Notes: a model not told the origin generated them from the sequence alone. DNA of 64,000 nucleotides from Actinophytocola sp036555685 (GCF_036555685.1 NZ_DATBKY010000267.1:1-64000); one strand, 5' to 3'. Shown: positions 15,687 to 24,766, numbered from the stretch's first letter. Program-made: numbers and translations.

Positions 15687-16071
15687 GGGTCGGGGTGCTC
15701 AGCGTCCGCTCACCGATCCGCAGGACCTGCGCCTGCATCTGCTGGGCGACGAGCGCCGGGTCGATCATCGCCTCGGTGACCACGGCGAGCCGCGAGCCGT
15801 CACCGGCGCCGCGGACGAACAGGAAGCCGCCGTCGAACTCGACCATCACCTGGCGCGGCACGGCGCCGGTGCCGAACTCCCTGCTGATCCCGTGCCCCAG
15901 GGAGGCGAGGCCCGCGCAGGCGGCCGCGAGCTTGTCCGCGACGTCGGGCGGGGTGTGGTCGGTGCGCACCTTCAGCAGGCCGTCGGCCGAGAGCACGACG
16001 ACGTGCCGCACGCCGCGCACCGTTCTGATCTGCTCCAGCATCCAGCTGTTGTCGCCGGGCTCGGCAGTCAT
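15676..16071 (-). CDS. cvnB: Conservon roadblock/LC7 protein CvnB
   Basis: The 131-residue protein has the roadblock/LC7 fold pattern: a leading helix NSWMLEQIRTVRGV, a strand VRHVVVLSADGLLKV, a central helix ADKLAAACAGLASLG and paired strands RQVMVEFDGGFLFVRGAGDGSRLAVV. Roadblock proteins act as regulators or dimer partners of small GTPases such as CvnD. The ATG overlaps the CvnA stop (ATGA). Confidence 0.9.
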   Translation of the reverse strand: MTAEPGDNSWMLEQIRTVRGVRHVVVLSADGLLKVRTDHTPPDVADKLAAACAGLASLGHGISREFGTGAVPRQVMVEFDGGFLFVRGAGDGSRLAVVTEAMIDPALVAQQMQAQVLRIGERTLSTPTRAG

Positions 16072-17567
16072 CCCTGTTCCTCCCGGGTGTCATCGGTGCG
16101 GTCGTCGTCGGGTTTGCCTTCCTCCAGGTCGCCGGCGGAGCTGAGGAAGGCGCCCATCCACTCGCCCGCCTGCTCGGCGGTCTGGTCCGGCTCGGCCGAG
16201 CTCGGCCAGTCCACTTCGGACTTTCGGGCTGCCTCCGCGCGGCGGGACCTGCGCCGCGGAAGCTCGGGCAGCTCGCCGGAGGTCGGCACGGCGGCGACGT
16301 CGTCGTCGGCCCGCACGTGCTGCGCGCCGCGGCGGGGCATCGACTCCGGCAAGGTCTCGGGCAGCGGCTTTGGGGCGGGCTCGGGGATGCTCTTGCGCTC
16401 GGCGCGCCGGGTGAGCACGTGCCCGCCGCCCGCGACCATCCCGGCCGGGGCGACCGGCTCGGTGAGGTCGGCCGGCACGAGGACGATCGCGCGCAGGCCG
16501 CCGTAGACCGACTCCGTGATGTCGACGCGGAAGCCGTGCCGGCGCACGTACGCGCCGACGACCGGCAGGCCGGTCTGCGGGATTTCGCCGAGGTCGGCCA
16601 GCGTGATCTTCCGGCGGCCGGACGCGATCTCGCGGACCTGCTCGAGCCGGCTGTCGTCGAGGCCCACGCCGCCGTCGTCGATCTCGATGACCGCGCCGCG
16701 CTGGACGTGCCGCAGGGACACGAGGACCTGGGTGGTGGGCGGCGACGACTGCGTGGCGTTGGCGAGCAGCTCGGCGAGCATGTGCACGAGCGGCTCGACG
16801 ACCCGGGCGGACACGGCGACGCCGGGGTCGCCGGACACCTCGACGCGCTGGTACGCGGTGATCCGGCCGGCCGCACCGCGCACGACGTCGGCGAGCGGCA
16901 GCGCCTCGTGCCACTGCTGGCCCGGCCACTCGCCGCAGAGCGCGGCGAGGCTCTGGGCGTTGCGTGCCTGCTGGGCGGCCGCGTGGTCGACGCGCATGCT
17001 GGTCTGCAGCACGTCGGCGTCCGTCGGGTGCCGCTGCACCATCCGCGCGGCCTCCTCCTGGATGCGGTGCGCGGAGGCCTGGACCTTGCGACCGAGGGCG
17101 ACGACGGCGGCCTGCACGGCGTCACGGTCGGCGAGCTGGTCCTCGCGGACCCGGCCGAGCTGGTCGACGGCCCGGCCGAGCAGGGTCGAGGTGACGTCGT
17201 CGCCGCCGGGATCCGGCAGCGCGGGCGGCGTGTGCCCGTTGTTCAGCGCCGGGAGCTGGTGGTCGACGATGTTCTCGAGCGCGGCCCGGCGGGTCTCGGC
17301 GAGCGCGGCGAGGTCGGCGTTCTCCTCGTCGAGGTGCTGCAGCTCGTCGAGGTGCTCGCGGCCGGTGCGGTTGGCGAGCAGGGCACCGGTCGTGACGAGC
17401 GCGATGGCGGCGACACCGAGTGCGACCCACAGGATCACCCACGTGGCGCCGTCCGCGGAGTTGCGCAGGAAGAACGGGGAGGCGAGGACGTAGGCGGTGA
17501 CGGCGCCGACGCAGATCCACAGTCCCGCGTACCGCTGCCTGGGCGGCCCGGGCTGGCTAGCTGTCAT
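16068..17567 (-). CDS. cvnA: Conservon sensor kinase-like protein CvnA
   Basis: The 499-residue protein starts with two membrane helices (LWICVGAVTAYVLASPFFL and TWVILWVALGVAAIALVTTG), then a coiled-coil segment (residues about 70-110). A nitrate/TodV-like dimerisation region and a HATPase domain follow (about 225-380) with MLAELLANATQSSPP (N box), IEIDDGGVGLDD (G1 box) and GLPVVGAYVRRHG. The tail is Pro- and charge-rich. No His phospho-acceptor is obvious, as expected: CvnA proteins are kinase-like membrane scaffolds. I start at ATG 17567. It is the first gene of the conservon. Confidence 0.88.
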   Translation of the reverse strand: MTASQPGPPRQRYAGLWICVGAVTAYVLASPFFLRNSADGATWVILWVALGVAAIALVTTGALLANRTGREHLDELQHLDEENADLAALAETRRAALENIVDHQLPALNNGHTPPALPDPGGDDVTSTLLGRAVDQLGRVREDQLADRDAVQAAVVALGRKVQASAHRIQEEAARMVQRHPTDADVLQTSMRVDHAAAQQARNAQSLAALCGEWPGQQWHEALPLADVVRGAAGRITAYQRVEVSGDPGVAVSARVVEPLVHMLAELLANATQSSPPTTQVLVSLRHVQRGAVIEIDDGGVGLDDSRLEQVREIASGRRKITLADLGEIPQTGLPVVGAYVRRHGFRVDITESVYGGLRAIVLVPADLTEPVAPAGMVAGGGHVLTRRAERKSIPEPAPKPLPETLPESMPRRGAQHVRADDDVAAVPTSGELPELPRRRSRRAEAARKSEVDWPSSAEPDQTAEQAGEWMGAFLSSAGDLEEGKPDDDRTDDTREEQG

Positions 17568-17900
17568 GATCACCTGTTGCGTGCATCGATGGGGACGGAC
17601 AGGGCTGCCCGGAGCGGTGAGACTCCCCGGCACGGGCATTACCCCGCACGGAAGCCGGGCAATCGTCCTCTCGGCGCAACGCCTTCCCCAGGGTGGCGTC
17701 ACTCCTTAACCGTGTGCACTTCTCCGACCGCAGCGAGACACGAGCGTATCGGAAGGGTCAAGCCGGTGTGTAAGCGCAGTCACTTGTCCGGGTAGCCCCC
17801 GGTCAGGGCACGCGGCCGTCCCGGGTACGGGCAGTGCTCGCCCTTGTGCGCGGCCGGCAGCGAGATCCGGCAGCGCGTGCGGCGCCAATAGGGTGACCCC
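17568..17900. other. Intergenic region upstream of the conservon
   Basis: These 333 bp separate the leftward conservon from the rightward methyltransferase gene and probably hold both promoters. I see no gene, repeat or convincing operator here. Confidence 0.5.
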
Positions 17901-18716
17901 GTGGAACGGGACGGGCGGCTACTTCACGCGTCTTCGTTCGGCGCGGCCGCGGGCGCCTACGCCGAGCACCGCCCGGACTACGCGCCCGCCGCGGTGCGCT
18001 GGGCGCTGGAGCCCGCGCCCGGCCCGCGAGTGCTCGACCTCGGGGCGGGAACCGGCAAGCTGACCGGCACGCTGGTCGCGCTGGGCGTCAACGCCGTCGA
18101 TGCCGTCGATGCCGTCGGTGCCGTCGACGTCGTCGCGGTCGAGCCCGACCCGGCGATGCTGACCGAGATGCGTCGCGCGCTGCCGGCGGTCCGCGCGCTG
18201 CCGGGAAGCGCCGAGGCGATACCGCTGCCGGACGCGTCCGTCGATGCCGTGCTGGCCGGAAACGCCTTGCACTGGTTCGACATGGCCGTCGCCGGGCCCG
18301 AGATAGCCAGGGTCCTCGCACCCGGCGGCATCCTGGCCGGCCTGTGGAACGTCATGGACGACCGGGTCGACTGGGTTGCCGGCCTCGAGCGGGTCAGCGG
18401 AACGGCGGCCGTCGGCCCGCGTGACACGCTCGGCCACTGGCGCGCCGCGACGGCAGCCTTGCACCTTCCCAAGACCGGCGGGGTCGCTCGGTTCGGCTCG
18501 CCCGAACAGGCGGAGTTCCCGCACGGGCACCGCCGCACCGCCGACTCCCTCGTCGCGACGATCGCGACGCGCGCCGGGGTGCTGGTCATGCCGCAACAGG
18601 AAAGAGAGGCCACGCTCGACCGGATTGGCGCTTTCCTCGCGAGCAGACCGGAGACCACGAGCGGCGAATTCACCCTCCCGATGCTGACCGGTGTGCTGCG
18701 GGTCCGGCGGCTGTGA
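17901..18716 (+). CDS. Class I SAM-dependent methyltransferase with an internal tandem-repeat loop
   Basis: The 271-residue protein has the class I fold: FGAAAGAYAEHRPDY at the start, motif I VLDLGAGTGKLTGTLVALG near residue 48, motif II VVAVEPDPAMLTEM, and the post-II segment SVDAVLAGNALHWFD. This arrangement is common in actinobacterial methyltransferases of unknown substrate. Between motifs I and II four near-identical 9-bp units (18093-18128, GCCGTCGAT and variants) encode a repeated AVD tripeptide that lengthens the loop, a likely replication-slippage site. Confidence 0.8.
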   Translation: MERDGRLLHASSFGAAAGAYAEHRPDYAPAAVRWALEPAPGPRVLDLGAGTGKLTGTLVALGVNAVDAVDAVGAVDVVAVEPDPAMLTEMRRALPAVRALPGSAEAIPLPDASVDAVLAGNALHWFDMAVAGPEIARVLAPGGILAGLWNVMDDRVDWVAGLERVSGTAAVGPRDTLGHWRAATAALHLPKTGGVARFGSPEQAEFPHGHRRTADSLVATIATRAGVLVMPQQEREATLDRIGAFLASRPETTSGEFTLPMLTGVLRVRRL

Positions 18717-18832
18717 AGGCACGCCTCGCCGCCCGCACCGGATCGCAGTCACGGCAAGCAATCGGAAGCGATGCGGCGCAGCAGCTCGATCACCGCACAT
18801 ACCGGCTCGGGGCGGGACCCGGCCTGGTCCGC

Positions 18833-19876
18833 CTACATGTCGGGGTATTCCGCGTGGATGTCGCCGCCGAACAGTCTCCAGTAGAAGGCGTTCATCTTCG
18901 CCGCCGCAGGTGCGTGCCGGGTCAGGATCGCGGCCACCACTGGCGGCACGTCATCTGGGACGTGACCAGCGGCGCACCGGAGTACGAACTCGTTGCGGGC
19001 CACCGGGCCACCGCCCGCCGGCACCGGTATCCCGCAGACGTCGGTTGCCAACCAGTTGACCAGTCGCATGGCGGCGTAGCCTTGGTCGTGCGTGACGTGG
19101 CGTTCGGCGAAGTCACTCTCGACGGCGGACAGGTCGAAATACGGCGATGTGGCCAGCCCGAAGTCGCCGAGGTAGATCCGCTCGCCGTCGGTACGCATGT
19201 TGCCGAAGTGTCCGTCCATGTGCAGTAGCCGCCGATCGCGCAGGAACATCACTATCTGTGACAGCTGCCGCTCGGCGGTGGCGGCCTTGTCCGCCGGGTT
19301 CTCGTGCAGCCAGTCCACCATCGGGTGCGGGATGTACTCGCAGAACAGCACGAGGCTGCATGACGCGGCGGCCAACGCTTCGAGACGGGCACGCACGGCT
19401 GGGCAGTCGTCCAGGGCGTCGACAACGGTGTCGATGTCAGCGTGTTCGGCCGCGACCGGGGAACGGCCAGGCAGCACCCGCCAGTGGTAGGTCACCGGGA
19501 ACGACTGTGTTTCGCCGGCCAAAACGGCGTCGGTCACGATGAGGTTCGCTGCCAGTTCGCGCCACGCGTTGAATCCCGGCCCACCGACGCCGTACTGGCA
19601 GTACACCGGCAGATCGAACAGGTTCGCGGTGGAGCCCGGGCTGGCCAGCTCCCGGTCGGTCAGCGGGATGCGCTTGACGAACACCGGTACACCGTCGACG
19701 TCGAGGACCACCGAGCCGCCGCCCACACCCACGCTGTTGGGTCGCCCCGTTTCCACGAGCGCGGCCAACTCGGTGTCGCAGCGGGAAGCCAGAAAAGCCG
19801 AGAGTTTGTCGTGGCGAGCGCGCCTGGCAGGTATCACCTCACGACTGTGACACAAACCATGCCGTTGGCCGGCCAC
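18833..19876 (-). CDS. Protein kinase-like phosphotransferase
   Basis: The 347-residue protein shows kinase-fold landmarks in order: a nucleotide-side strand with a Lys (VFVKRIPLTDRE near residue 68), a catalytic loop LLHMDGHFGNMRTDGE near 215 (the D and N of the HxDxxxxN pattern) and a DFG-type metal motif IYLGDFGLATS near 232. The glycine loop is weak. It resembles aminoglycoside-phosphotransferase/RIO-like families rather than typical PknB kinases. The start is uncertain: ATG at 19876 or a GTG 13 codons later. No neighbour points to a substrate. Confidence 0.6.
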   Translation of the reverse strand: MAGQRHGLCHSREVIPARRARHDKLSAFLASRCDTELAALVETGRPNSVGVGGGSVVLDVDGVPVFVKRIPLTDRELASPGSTANLFDLPVYCQYGVGGPGFNAWRELAANLIVTDAVLAGETQSFPVTYHWRVLPGRSPVAAEHADIDTVVDALDDCPAVRARLEALAAASCSLVLFCEYIPHPMVDWLHENPADKAATAERQLSQIVMFLRDRRLLHMDGHFGNMRTDGERIYLGDFGLATSPYFDLSAVESDFAERHVTHDQGYAAMRLVNWLATDVCGIPVPAGGGPVARNEFVLRCAAGHVPDDVPPVVAAILTRHAPAAAKMNAFYWRLFGGDIHAEYPDM

Positions 19877-19974
19877 GGTGGGCCGTCCCCGTGATCACGG
19901 GGAGATCGGCGTCCTGTACGCAGAGCGCGTGGAGCTGCACGGCGGCCGGTCGCGGTCTGACGACCAGCCGATCC

Positions 19975-20766
19975 TCACGGGCGCGCTCCCGGTTGGCAAC
20001 GCGGGCAGAAGTAGGTGACTCGTTCGCGGGACGCGGCGCCCTGGTTGGCCACCACCACCCGTCCGCCGCAGCGCAGGCAGCCCGTGCGCTGCCGGCCGTA
20101 CACCCACGTCTCACGACCCCGTCGCGGGTCGCCCGTGGTGTTGCGGATCGGGCGCAACGCGTTCCGCAGCAACAACTCCCGTGCCGTGGTCACCACCTTG
20201 CCGGGGTCCACTTCAGACACCGGAGTCCACGGGGAGACCCCCAGCAGGAAGCACACCTCGGACTTGTAGACGTTCCCGATGCCGGCCATGACCGTCTGGT
20301 CGAGTAGGGCCAGGCCCAGCTGGCGGGCCGGGTCGCGGGTCAGGCGCTCGACGGCCGTCGCGGAATGGGTTGGGGTCCAGGTCGGGTCCAGGAGGTCCGG
20401 GCCCAGGTGGCCGACCAGCCGGGACTCCTCGTTCACGCGGACCAGGGCCAGTTCCACCAGGCTCTGGCCCAGGGCGAGCGTGTCGTCGGTCTCGAGGATC
20501 ACTCGCGTCTTGTGGCTCACCGGTGCGCGCCGGCGTGGGTCGTGCAGGCCCCAGGAGCCGTCCATGCCCAGATGGTTGTGCAGGCTCACGTCCTGGAAGC
20601 GGATGAACAGGTGCTTGCCGACCGAGGCGACCTCCGTGACCACCCGGCCCACGAGATCCACAGTGGACAGCCGGGGGTGGCGGAGGTCCGCGCGCCGCAG
20701 CGTGGCGCCGGCCAGCGCCTTGTGCAGCCGCTGTGCCGTCCGGTAGACGGTGTCACCCTCGGGCAC
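19975..20766 (-). CDS. Fpg/Nei-family DNA glycosylase (endonuclease VIII-like)
   Basis: The 263-residue protein begins VPEGDTVYRTAQRLH. After removal of the initiator, Pro and Glu form the catalytic N-terminus of Fpg/Nei glycosylases, which supports the GTG start at 20766. The helix-two-turn-helix region contains LLDQTVMAGIGNVYKSEVCF (about residues 160-180). A C-terminal zinc finger (CLRCGG ... YFCPRC) follows. The family removes oxidised bases and cleaves the abasic site. The EGDT opening and overall length fit actinobacterial Nei2-type enzymes. It stands alone. Confidence 0.9.
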   Translation of the reverse strand: MPEGDTVYRTAQRLHKALAGATLRRADLRHPRLSTVDLVGRVVTEVASVGKHLFIRFQDVSLHNHLGMDGSWGLHDPRRRAPVSHKTRVILETDDTLALGQSLVELALVRVNEESRLVGHLGPDLLDPTWTPTHSATAVERLTRDPARQLGLALLDQTVMAGIGNVYKSEVCFLLGVSPWTPVSEVDPGKVVTTARELLLRNALRPIRNTTGDPRRGRETWVYGRQRTGCLRCGGRVVVANQGAASRERVTYFCPRCQPGARP

Positions 20767-21029
20767 GCCGTCCCACCCGTTCGGCCGATGTTCCACGCAC
20801 GCGGCCAATCTAGGCTCCTCCCGCCCACGCCCGCCAACGTGAGGAGCGGCCACGAGCATCGACGGGCTCGGCGCGCTCGTGGCCTGGCAGGCGCGCTCGT
20901 CGCCGGTGTCGTCGGGTTCGCCACGCGCAACGTTCCCCGCGGCGGTGGGCGGGGCGGCGATCCTCGTACCGGGCAAGGTCGTCGCGCCCGGTCAGACGGC
21001 CGCGGCGGTCGACGTTCCGACCGACCGGA

Positions 21030-21596
21030 TCAGCCGGTGCTGATGGCGTCGAGCCCCACGTGGAGGTCGACGTAGAAGGGTTCGTCCCTCGGGCCGGCGA
21101 ACGACGCTACGCCGCCGGAGGCCTTCGCAACAAACCTGCTCGTGTCCCGTGCGTTGGCTGGCACCGACTTCAGCTTGATGTTGTCGGGAGCCGCCTGAAG
21201 ATCGCTCGTGACATCCGTCAACCGCAGCGGAAGGTCGGTGCGGTACGTCGCGTAGTAGAGGTCGTAGGACTGAACGAAGTCCAGGATCTTGTCGATGTGG
21301 ATGTAGCGCGCTTGGGGCTCCAACTTGCTGAAGTAGGGCCCACCCGCCGGGTTTTCCATCGAGACCCAGCTGGCGACGGCGGTGATCCTGCTCGGGCCAT
21401 CAGACAAGGCGAAGGCGTAGATGTCGGTGTTGTCGGCCGACGGATCGAGCATGATCCGGGGTGCCTCGCGGTGCGAAGATCCGAGCACACCGGCGGAAAC
21501 CAGGTTTCCGGCGCTCATCACCCCACCCGCAATGGCTGCGGTGGCGAGGCCGACCGCGGCTGCCGCGCCGACCAACCGTGCCTGGAACTTTCGCAT
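21030..21596 (-). CDS. DUF4331 protein, C-terminally truncated
   Basis: The 188-residue protein has a signal peptide (FQARLVGAAAAVGLATAAIA) followed by the DUF4331 opening LGSSHREAPRIMLDPSADNTDIYAF and the later family segment VASFAGPRDEPFYVDLHVGLDAI. Full-length DUF4331 proteins usually exceed 400 residues and continue well beyond this point, so the C-terminal half is missing. I see no continuation in the 260 bp downstream. It may be a decaying gene or a shortened secreted variant. Function of the family is unknown. Confidence 0.65.
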   Translation of the reverse strand: MRKFQARLVGAAAAVGLATAAIAGGVMSAGNLVSAGVLGSSHREAPRIMLDPSADNTDIYAFALSDGPSRITAVASWVSMENPAGGPYFSKLEPQARYIHIDKILDFVQSYDLYYATYRTDLPLRLTDVTSDLQAAPDNIKLKSVPANARDTSRFVAKASGGVASFAGPRDEPFYVDLHVGLDAISTG

Positions 21597-21611
21597 CGTG
21601 ACTCCTCAGTC

Positions 21612-21633
21612 GCGACACCGCTGGTGGTGTCGC
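21612..21633 (-). terminator. Stem-loop between the GNAT and DUF4331 genes
   Basis: GCGACACC (21612-21619) pairs perfectly with GGTGTCGC (21626-21633) around a 6-nt loop. It lies downstream of the GNAT gene ending at 21676 and just before the DUF4331 start, so it may terminate the former or structure the leader of the latter. Confidence 0.4.
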
Positions 21634-21675
21634 CCAGGAGCTATTCGGTGCACACCTGCGATCGGGTTGGACGGC

Positions 21676-22416
21676 TCAGGTGAGCCGCAGGTGCAGCATG
21701 TCGTCGGCCGGCCGGTACCCCACGCGGGCGTACAGCCGCTGCTCGTCGACGCCGGCCGGGGTGAGGAACACCGTATGCGCGCCGCGCTCGTGCACGGCCC
21801 CGGTCAGCCACGCGGTGAGCGCCGCACCGAGGCCGCGCCGCCGGAACGCCGTGCGCACGGCGATGCCGGCGACCTCGGCGGTGCCGTCGACGACCGGTTC
21901 GGCCGACCCGCCGCCGGCGGGCTCGCCGGTCCGGGCGTCGCGGGCGTACACCGACAGCCCACCCTTCGCCAGCCAGGCGCGCGCCCCCGCCACATCGGGC
22001 GCCGTGGTGTCCTCGAACGCCTCGTGCTGGGCGGTGAGCATGCCCTCGAGGTCCACATCGGAATCCGGAACCAGCAGCTCGATCCCGTCCGGCGCGGGCG
22101 GGACGACGAGAGCGTCCGGCGGGCAGAGCATGACCGGGATGCGGCGCTCCACGGCGTAGCCCGCCTCGAGGAGGAGCTTCTCCGCGGCGGGTGAGGTGGT
22201 GGCGAGGAACTCCAGGCGCGGCAGGTTCCGGCCGCGGTAGGCCTCGGTCAGCGCGTCGACGTCGGCGCGGGTCGGCCGGGCGCCGTCGTCGGGCACGGCG
22301 TAGTTCAGGTACGGGTTGTCCGAGCTCGGCGAGAACGTCGCGAGGAACGGACCGATCTGCTCGGTGGCTCGGCCCGATGCCGCCGCGCGGCGGATGTGGG
22401 CTTGCAAGGCGGACAC
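21676..22416 (-). CDS. GNAT-family N-acetyltransferase
   Basis: The 246-residue protein has an N-terminal degenerate half and a C-terminal GNAT core. The core includes VAGIAVRTAFRRRGLGAALTAWL (acetyl-CoA loop RRRGLG near residue 195), AHTVFLTPAGVDEQRLYARVGY, the usual last strands. Two-lobed GNATs of this length are common in actinomycetes and often modify small molecules; substrate unknown. A strong hairpin at 22430-22464 separates it from the preceding gene. Confidence 0.8.
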   Translation of the reverse strand: MSALQAHIRRAAASGRATEQIGPFLATFSPSSDNPYLNYAVPDDGARPTRADVDALTEAYRGRNLPRLEFLATTSPAAEKLLLEAGYAVERRIPVMLCPPDALVVPPAPDGIELLVPDSDVDLEGMLTAQHEAFEDTTAPDVAGARAWLAKGGLSVYARDARTGEPAGGGSAEPVVDGTAEVAGIAVRTAFRRRGLGAALTAWLTGAVHERGAHTVFLTPAGVDEQRLYARVGYRPADDMLHLRLT

Positions 22417-22429
22417 GGCCCGACACTAA

Positions 22430-22464
22430 CGGCGCGCGCCAGCGGTTTTCGCCGGCGCGCGCCG
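22430..22464 (-). terminator. GC-rich stem-loop after the pyroglutamyl-peptidase-like gene
   Basis: CGGCGCGCGCC (22430-22440) pairs exactly with GGCGCGCGCCG (22454-22464) around a 13-nt loop. It sits just after the stop of the leftward gene at 22471 and before the GNAT start, a good position for a terminator. Confidence 0.55.
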
Positions 22465-22470
22465 CGGTGG

Positions 22471-23715
22471 TCAGAGCGTGCCGGCGGCGACGACGAGCAC
22501 GCTGCGGACCTGGTCGACGATGTCGCGCTGGTTCGCCTCGAACACCGGGTCGGTCAGCTCGGTCGTGTTGTTCGGAGCGAACTCCAGGACCGGAGTGTGC
22601 AGGTGCCCGCCGGGGATGGTGAGGCCGAGCGCGTCGCGCAGCAGCGTCGCGCGGTACGCGATCTCGTTGGACAGGTAGTCGCCACCGCCGCCCTGGCGCG
22701 CGGTCGAGCCGGGCGTGGGCCCGTTGGGCTGGGTCACCGGCTGGGTCTGGCCGGCGGGGATCTCGACGACCGAGGTGTGGTCGAACACCGGGAAGCGGCC
22801 GGTGTTCGCGGCGACGATCTGCGCGTAGGGCAGCGTGGTCGGCACGAACTCGGGCGCGGGCTCGACGGTCGGCACGCCGGGCGGGATCGGGATCACGCCG
22901 GTGCTCGACACGTTGTCGTTGTCCGGGTAGCCGCCACGCCAGCGGCCGTTGTACCGCTCGACGTCGAACCGGCCGACGCGGCCCTGGCTGATCGTGGTGA
23001 ACATGTCGACGCGGCCGAGCTGCGGCAGGAGGGTGTGCTCGACGACGCCCTGCGCGAACGGGCCCCAGAGCACGGGGAACATGGCGGTCTCGATGCGCGC
23101 GGGCCCGGCCGCGGTCTGGATGACGGTGCCGTCGAGGGCCAGCGCGACCGCGCCGGACGGGTTGCTGCGCCGGATGTCCTGGTCGAGCTGGAACGGGTCG
23201 AAGCCGGTCACGAGGATGCGGCTGGCGCCGTCCGGGTAGCCGATCGAGTCCTGGCCGCGGGATGCCCGGTCGAGCGTGCCGATCAGCTCCGCGCGCCGGT
23301 CCGCGGAGAGCGGGAACGAAGGCGTCCACTGCCGCAGCGCCTTGGTGAGCTGCAGGCGCGCCCAGTACAGCGGCCGGTCGTCGGTGACGGGCAGGCTGCC
23401 GGCCGGGATGCGGCCGTGCGCGCGGGCGACCGCGGCCTCCCACAGGACGCGGCCCTGCACGCGCATGGCCTGCTCGGCCACGTGGTCGCTGCGCAGGTGG
23501 CACAGCGCGGGCGTGAAAGCCTGCGCGAACCGGTCGAACCCGCTGCGGCGGAGCACCTCGCCGGGCGCGGGCAGGGCGAGCCGCTGCTCCTCGACGGTGA
23601 GCGGCGCGCTCGGGTCGGCGCAGGTGGGTGGCGCCGCCGCGGCGGCGACCCCGGGCACGACGGCGGCTGCGGTGCCGAGTAGGACCACGATCAACAAGCG
23701 GGCCAGCGGTTTCAC
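22471..23715 (-). CDS. Secreted pyroglutamyl-peptidase-like (C15) protein with Cys-to-Ser substitution
   Basis: From the GTG at 23715 (GAGGGAG upstream) the 414-residue protein starts with a signal peptide (LARLLIVVLLGTAAAVVPGVAAAAA). A C15-like fold follows: ILVTGFDPFQLDQDIRRSNPS near residue 165, as in VTGFGPF of Pcp enzymes. The segment matching the catalytic Cys (YxCN in Pcp) reads GDYLSNEIAYRATL, so Ser replaces Cys. The catalytic His region survives as GGHLHTPVL. The only two Cys lie in the N-terminal extension. It may be a serine variant or a non-peptidase. Actinobacterial secreted homologues exist; role unknown. Confidence 0.65.
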   Translation of the reverse strand: MKPLARLLIVVLLGTAAAVVPGVAAAAAPPTCADPSAPLTVEEQRLALPAPGEVLRRSGFDRFAQAFTPALCHLRSDHVAEQAMRVQGRVLWEAAVARAHGRIPAGSLPVTDDRPLYWARLQLTKALRQWTPSFPLSADRRAELIGTLDRASRGQDSIGYPDGASRILVTGFDPFQLDQDIRRSNPSGAVALALDGTVIQTAAGPARIETAMFPVLWGPFAQGVVEHTLLPQLGRVDMFTTISQGRVGRFDVERYNGRWRGGYPDNDNVSSTGVIPIPPGVPTVEPAPEFVPTTLPYAQIVAANTGRFPVFDHTSVVEIPAGQTQPVTQPNGPTPGSTARQGGGGDYLSNEIAYRATLLRDALGLTIPGGHLHTPVLEFAPNNTTELTDPVFEANQRDIVDQVRSVLVVAAGTL

Positions 23716-23769
23716 GGGTACTCCCTCGCTCGGTATGGCTGTGGGAAACATACCGACCGAAGGCCGTTG

Positions 23770-24543
23770 TCAGTTGCTCCAGTGCGGTGGTCGGTCGAGG
23801 CCGGCGGGGAGCCGGGTGCGCCCGTCGCCGCGGGCGGCGTTGACCTGGAACTGGGTGAGGAAGAGCGCCGTGCGGAGGTCGGCGCCGCGCACGTCGGCCC
23901 CGCGGAGGTCGGCGCCGATCAGGTCGGCCCGCCGGAGGTCGGCGCTGGTGAGGTCGGCGCCGATGAGGTAGGCGCCGCGCAGGTTGGCCGACTCGAGGTC
24001 GGCGCCCCGCAGGTCGCGGCCCATGAGGTCGGCGCCGCGAAGCTGCCGGCCCTTGCCGCGGACGAGCTCGCTGGCTCGGAGGAGCCAGCGGTCGACCGCC
24101 CCGCGGTGCTCGTCGATCTCCCGCCTGCCGGGGTTCTCGGCGGCGAGACGCTCGGTGCCGGCCATGGCCTTGCGGAGGTCGTCGTGGATCGGGGTCGTGG
24201 CTGGTCGGGACAGTGCGTCGGTGAGGTACCAGAGCAGCTCGTGCACGTCGCGCATCGCCGCGAACCTGGCGAACATCGGCCCGGCCGTCTCCGGGCGCGT
24301 GCGCCAGTCCTCGCCGAACTCCGCCGCCACCCGCTGGCCCGCACCGAAACAGTCGTACACCGTGCAGCCCGCGAAGCCCCGGTCGCGCAGCTTCTCGTGG
24401 ATGCCGCAGCGGAAGTCGGCCAGCAGGTTCGGGCACGGCGTTGCGGCCGGCTTGTCGATGGCGAAGTCCGCCGAGCGCGCGAACGCGGGCGCGACGCAGC
24501 ACAGGCCGAAGCAGCGGCCGCAGTCGGCGCGCAGGTCGGGCAC
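23770..24543 (-). CDS. Pentapeptide-repeat protein with N-terminal cysteine cluster
   Basis: The 257-residue protein has a Cys-rich N-terminus (CGRCFGLCCVAPAF, later CPNLLADFRCGIH and GCTVYDCFGAG) resembling YkgJ-type metal-binding clusters. A helical middle and about a dozen pentapeptide repeats of the A(D/N)LxG type (e.g. RGADLESANLRGAYLIGADL) follow near residues 168-235. Pentapeptide repeats form a right-handed beta-helix; some members mimic DNA and protect gyrase, but no such evidence is visible here. The DNA of this part is internally repetitive for this reason. Role unknown. Confidence 0.8.
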   Translation of the reverse strand: MPDLRADCGRCFGLCCVAPAFARSADFAIDKPAATPCPNLLADFRCGIHEKLRDRGFAGCTVYDCFGAGQRVAAEFGEDWRTRPETAGPMFARFAAMRDVHELLWYLTDALSRPATTPIHDDLRKAMAGTERLAAENPGRREIDEHRGAVDRWLLRASELVRGKGRQLRGADLMGRDLRGADLESANLRGAYLIGADLTSADLRRADLIGADLRGADVRGADLRTALFLTQFQVNAARGDGRTRLPAGLDRPPHWSN

Positions 24544-24766
24544 GGTGCTCCTCCATCAGGTCGGCCGTCCACGGTAATCCGGTCGCGCCGGGCGCCGGTG
24601 GCCGGATACGGTCCGCTCGTGACTTTCCGACGGTGACGTGACCGCTGGCGAGGCGCGGCCGTGGGCCCGCCGCCAGTGATGCGGGATGGCGTGGCGCCGT
24701 TCCGGGTCACGTCGTGGGAGTCACCATGCGATCTTCTTCCCGGCGTCCGGTCATCCGCACGCCGCG

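Noticed and set aside
23860..24050. Regular short repeats resembling a CRISPR or tandem array
   Set aside because: The repeats are the coding sequence of pentapeptide units in the gene at 23770-24543; no spacers are present.
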